Position numbers and translations under genes: made by a program. From CAJQPP01 sp041747075 (lineage in GTDB: Bacteria > Planctomycetota > Planctomycetia > Pirellulales > Pirellulaceae), in NCBI GenBank assembly GCA_041747075.1, contig JBGTFW010000268.1, forward strand, positions 1 through 7,816: a stretch of 7,816 bases of DNA, written 5' to 3'. Positions within the stretch are counted from its first letter, which is position 1. Each line of letters begins with the position of its first letter. Below, piece after piece: positions 6,671 through 7,816 of this stretch. The notes under the pieces are model-generated. The model was given only the letters and a program-made list of their open reading frames with translations, was not told the DNA's origin and ran no database searches.

Positions 6671-7816
6671 CGCCATTGCCTTTCAATTTCGATGCCCGAT
6701 CCGCGGAGCTTGCCCTCAAGTTCCACGGCGCGATGGATTCCCGCGTTGTCGTTTGCCGAGATGCGAAGAACGGGCTTCCAGAACCCACCCTCCTCGGCCA
6801 TCCCCCAGTCCTCGATCTGCGTCCAGATTTCGTGAATCAGTTCATCAATCGATTCGTCGGTCGAACGACCAATCGTGATGTCGACGGGCGGGCGGTTCGA
6901 ATCGGCGTGAAAAAGTTTGTACTTTGACCCCGTGCAGTGAATTCGCATCGGTCGGCGGTACGCCGTCGCTCCCTGGGTCCTCGTCGGCAAGGCCCAGTCG
7001 GCACCGCGCGTCTCGGCGAGCGGACGCACAGTGGCGGTACCCGACTGCATTGCGTCACCGGCCGTCTCGGCGATCCCTGATTGCGTTGACTCGTCGCGCG
7101 AATCGTCTGTATTTGCGGAGGTCCGCTCTTCGCCTGTTTGCCCGTTCATTCCCGGATTTGACCGTGCTCGCGCAACGCCGCGTTGCGACCCCCCGAATTC
7201 GCCGTTTGCCGCGTCGAATGTCGCGGCATCGCGGGCAATCGGCCCGGCACCGGCATCGTTGTTGCCTGTGAACTCAGTTTTCATTTCGCGACCCGAACCA
7301 TTACCCAGAGGCTCGACGGTCCCCAAAGCGACCAGTTGTTGTTGGCGCCGTCTGGAATCGGCGATTGCCTGGTTGATCGAGCGATTCAAATCGTGATCCG
7401 CCTCGCCCCAATCAATTTCACGGTCGTTTTCGACAAGTTCGTATCCGAATTCGTCGTCCCAACTGGTCATCCCGCGTCGCGCGATGGCGTAGGCGGTTGC
7501 CCCGCCAGGACGAACCACGAGAAGTGGGTAGGGGTCGCCGTTGGCACCCGCGGCATCGAGTCGTTTCCAGTGTTCACGATTCGCCAGGAGTGCCGCGTCG
7601 AGCGGGTTGCCGGCCAGCATCGGGAGCGTGAAGTCGTCCGGCGAAAGACGAATGTTGGAGGGCCGCAGCCAGATACCGTCGGGCCGGCATTCCACGTAGA
7701 TCGGCCTTCGCGCGGTCGCTCCGGGCGCCTGGGTGGGAATAATGGAATAGAGCAGCGCCTCGTCAGCCGCCTTGCCGCGAAGCCTTGCCATTTCTATTTT
7801 TTCGTTTTCAAGTTCC
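6667..7816 (-). CDS. Coiled-coil/ExbD-like protein, N-terminus beyond window
   Basis: 382 residues are visible and the frame is still open at the window edge. The ATG at 7791 is an internal methionine: the eight codons upstream (ELENEKIE) continue a charged helix, so the true start is probably outside and may include a membrane segment. Residue numbers count from that ATG. About 12-125 is a folded domain with RRPIYVECRPDGIWLRPSNI (28-47) and PYPLLVVRPGGATAYAIARRG (87-107). About 125-275 is a low-complexity linker rich in Asn, Gly, Ser, Thr, Asp. About 279-371 is a second domain with RPMRIHCTGSKYKLF (280-294) and FWKPVLRISANDNAG (337-351), ending GKLRGSGIEIE (360-370). Both domains end in a strand followed by a conserved-looking helix, like ExbD periplasmic domains. 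Its TGA overlaps the next gene's ATG, so the two are coupled and probably make one complex. Function unknown. Confidence 0.85.
   Translation of the reverse strand, partial: ELENEKIEMARLRGKAADEALLYSIIPTQAPGATARRPIYVECRPDGIWLRPSNIRLSPDDFTLPMLAGNPLDAALLANREHWKRLDAAGANGDPYPLLVVRPGGATAYAIARRGMTSWDDEFGYELVENDREIDWGEADHDLNRSINQAIADSRRRQQQLVALGTVEPLGNGSGREMKTEFTGNNDAGAGPIARDAATFDAANGEFGGSQRGVARARSNPGMNGQTGEERTSANTDDSRDESTQSGIAETAGDAMQSGTATVRPLAETRGADWALPTRTQGATAYRRPMRIHCTGSKYKLFHADSNRPPVDITIGRSTDESIDELIHEIWTQIEDWGMAEEGGFWKPVLRISANDNAGIHRAVELEGKLRGSGIEIERQWR

Overview
The window looks like chromosomal DNA of a GC-rich planctomycete (Pirellulales-like). This rests on four things: a Ser/Thr kinase with the N-terminal pre-kinase module common in that phylum, a small protein with two AP2-like modules, large secreted or membrane proteins of no familiar family, and short palindromic intergenic repeats. 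No rRNA, tRNA, CRISPR array, transposase or complete mobile element was seen. Seven protein genes are supported, and two of them run off the window edges.

Layout. Positions 1-1380 (minus) hold the first 460 residues of a Hanks-type Ser/Thr protein kinase, followed by a Pro/Ala/Lys-rich linker; its C-terminus lies outside. A 131-bp divergent gap separates it from a two-gene plus-strand operon. That operon is a TIGR04282/DUF2064-type nucleotide-sugar-transferase-like protein (1512-2177) and a ThiO-like glycine oxidase (2174-3301), joined by a 4-bp ATGA stop/start overlap. A 95-bp convergent gap with two near-identical 26-bp repeats and a perfect 19-bp palindrome follows. Next is a minus-strand gene for an AP2-domain-like protein (3397-3861). 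Just upstream of it lies a stretch that reads like a broken coding sequence (about 3816-4030).

Positions 4084-5307 (minus) encode a secreted 407-residue protein of unknown function. Positions 5308-5638 are non-coding, with a TATAAT-like -10 box and three small inverted repeats. The right end (5639-7816, minus) carries two overlapping genes for proteins resembling the ExbD/TolR type of membrane-anchored coiled-coil protein. The upstream one is cut by the window edge, and its stop overlaps the start of the downstream one.

How the genes relate. The plus-strand pair is translationally coupled and so probably co-expressed: one is probably a sugar-transfer enzyme of the arsenosugar-associated family, the other an FAD amine oxidase that in other bacteria feeds thiamine thiazole synthesis. 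The right-hand membrane pair probably forms one complex and may belong to a larger cluster with an ExbB/TolQ/MotA-type partner beyond position 7816; this is inference. The most unusual content is that membrane pair, the twin-AP2 protein with its decayed upstream region and flanking repeats, and the glycosyltransferase-ThiO coupling.
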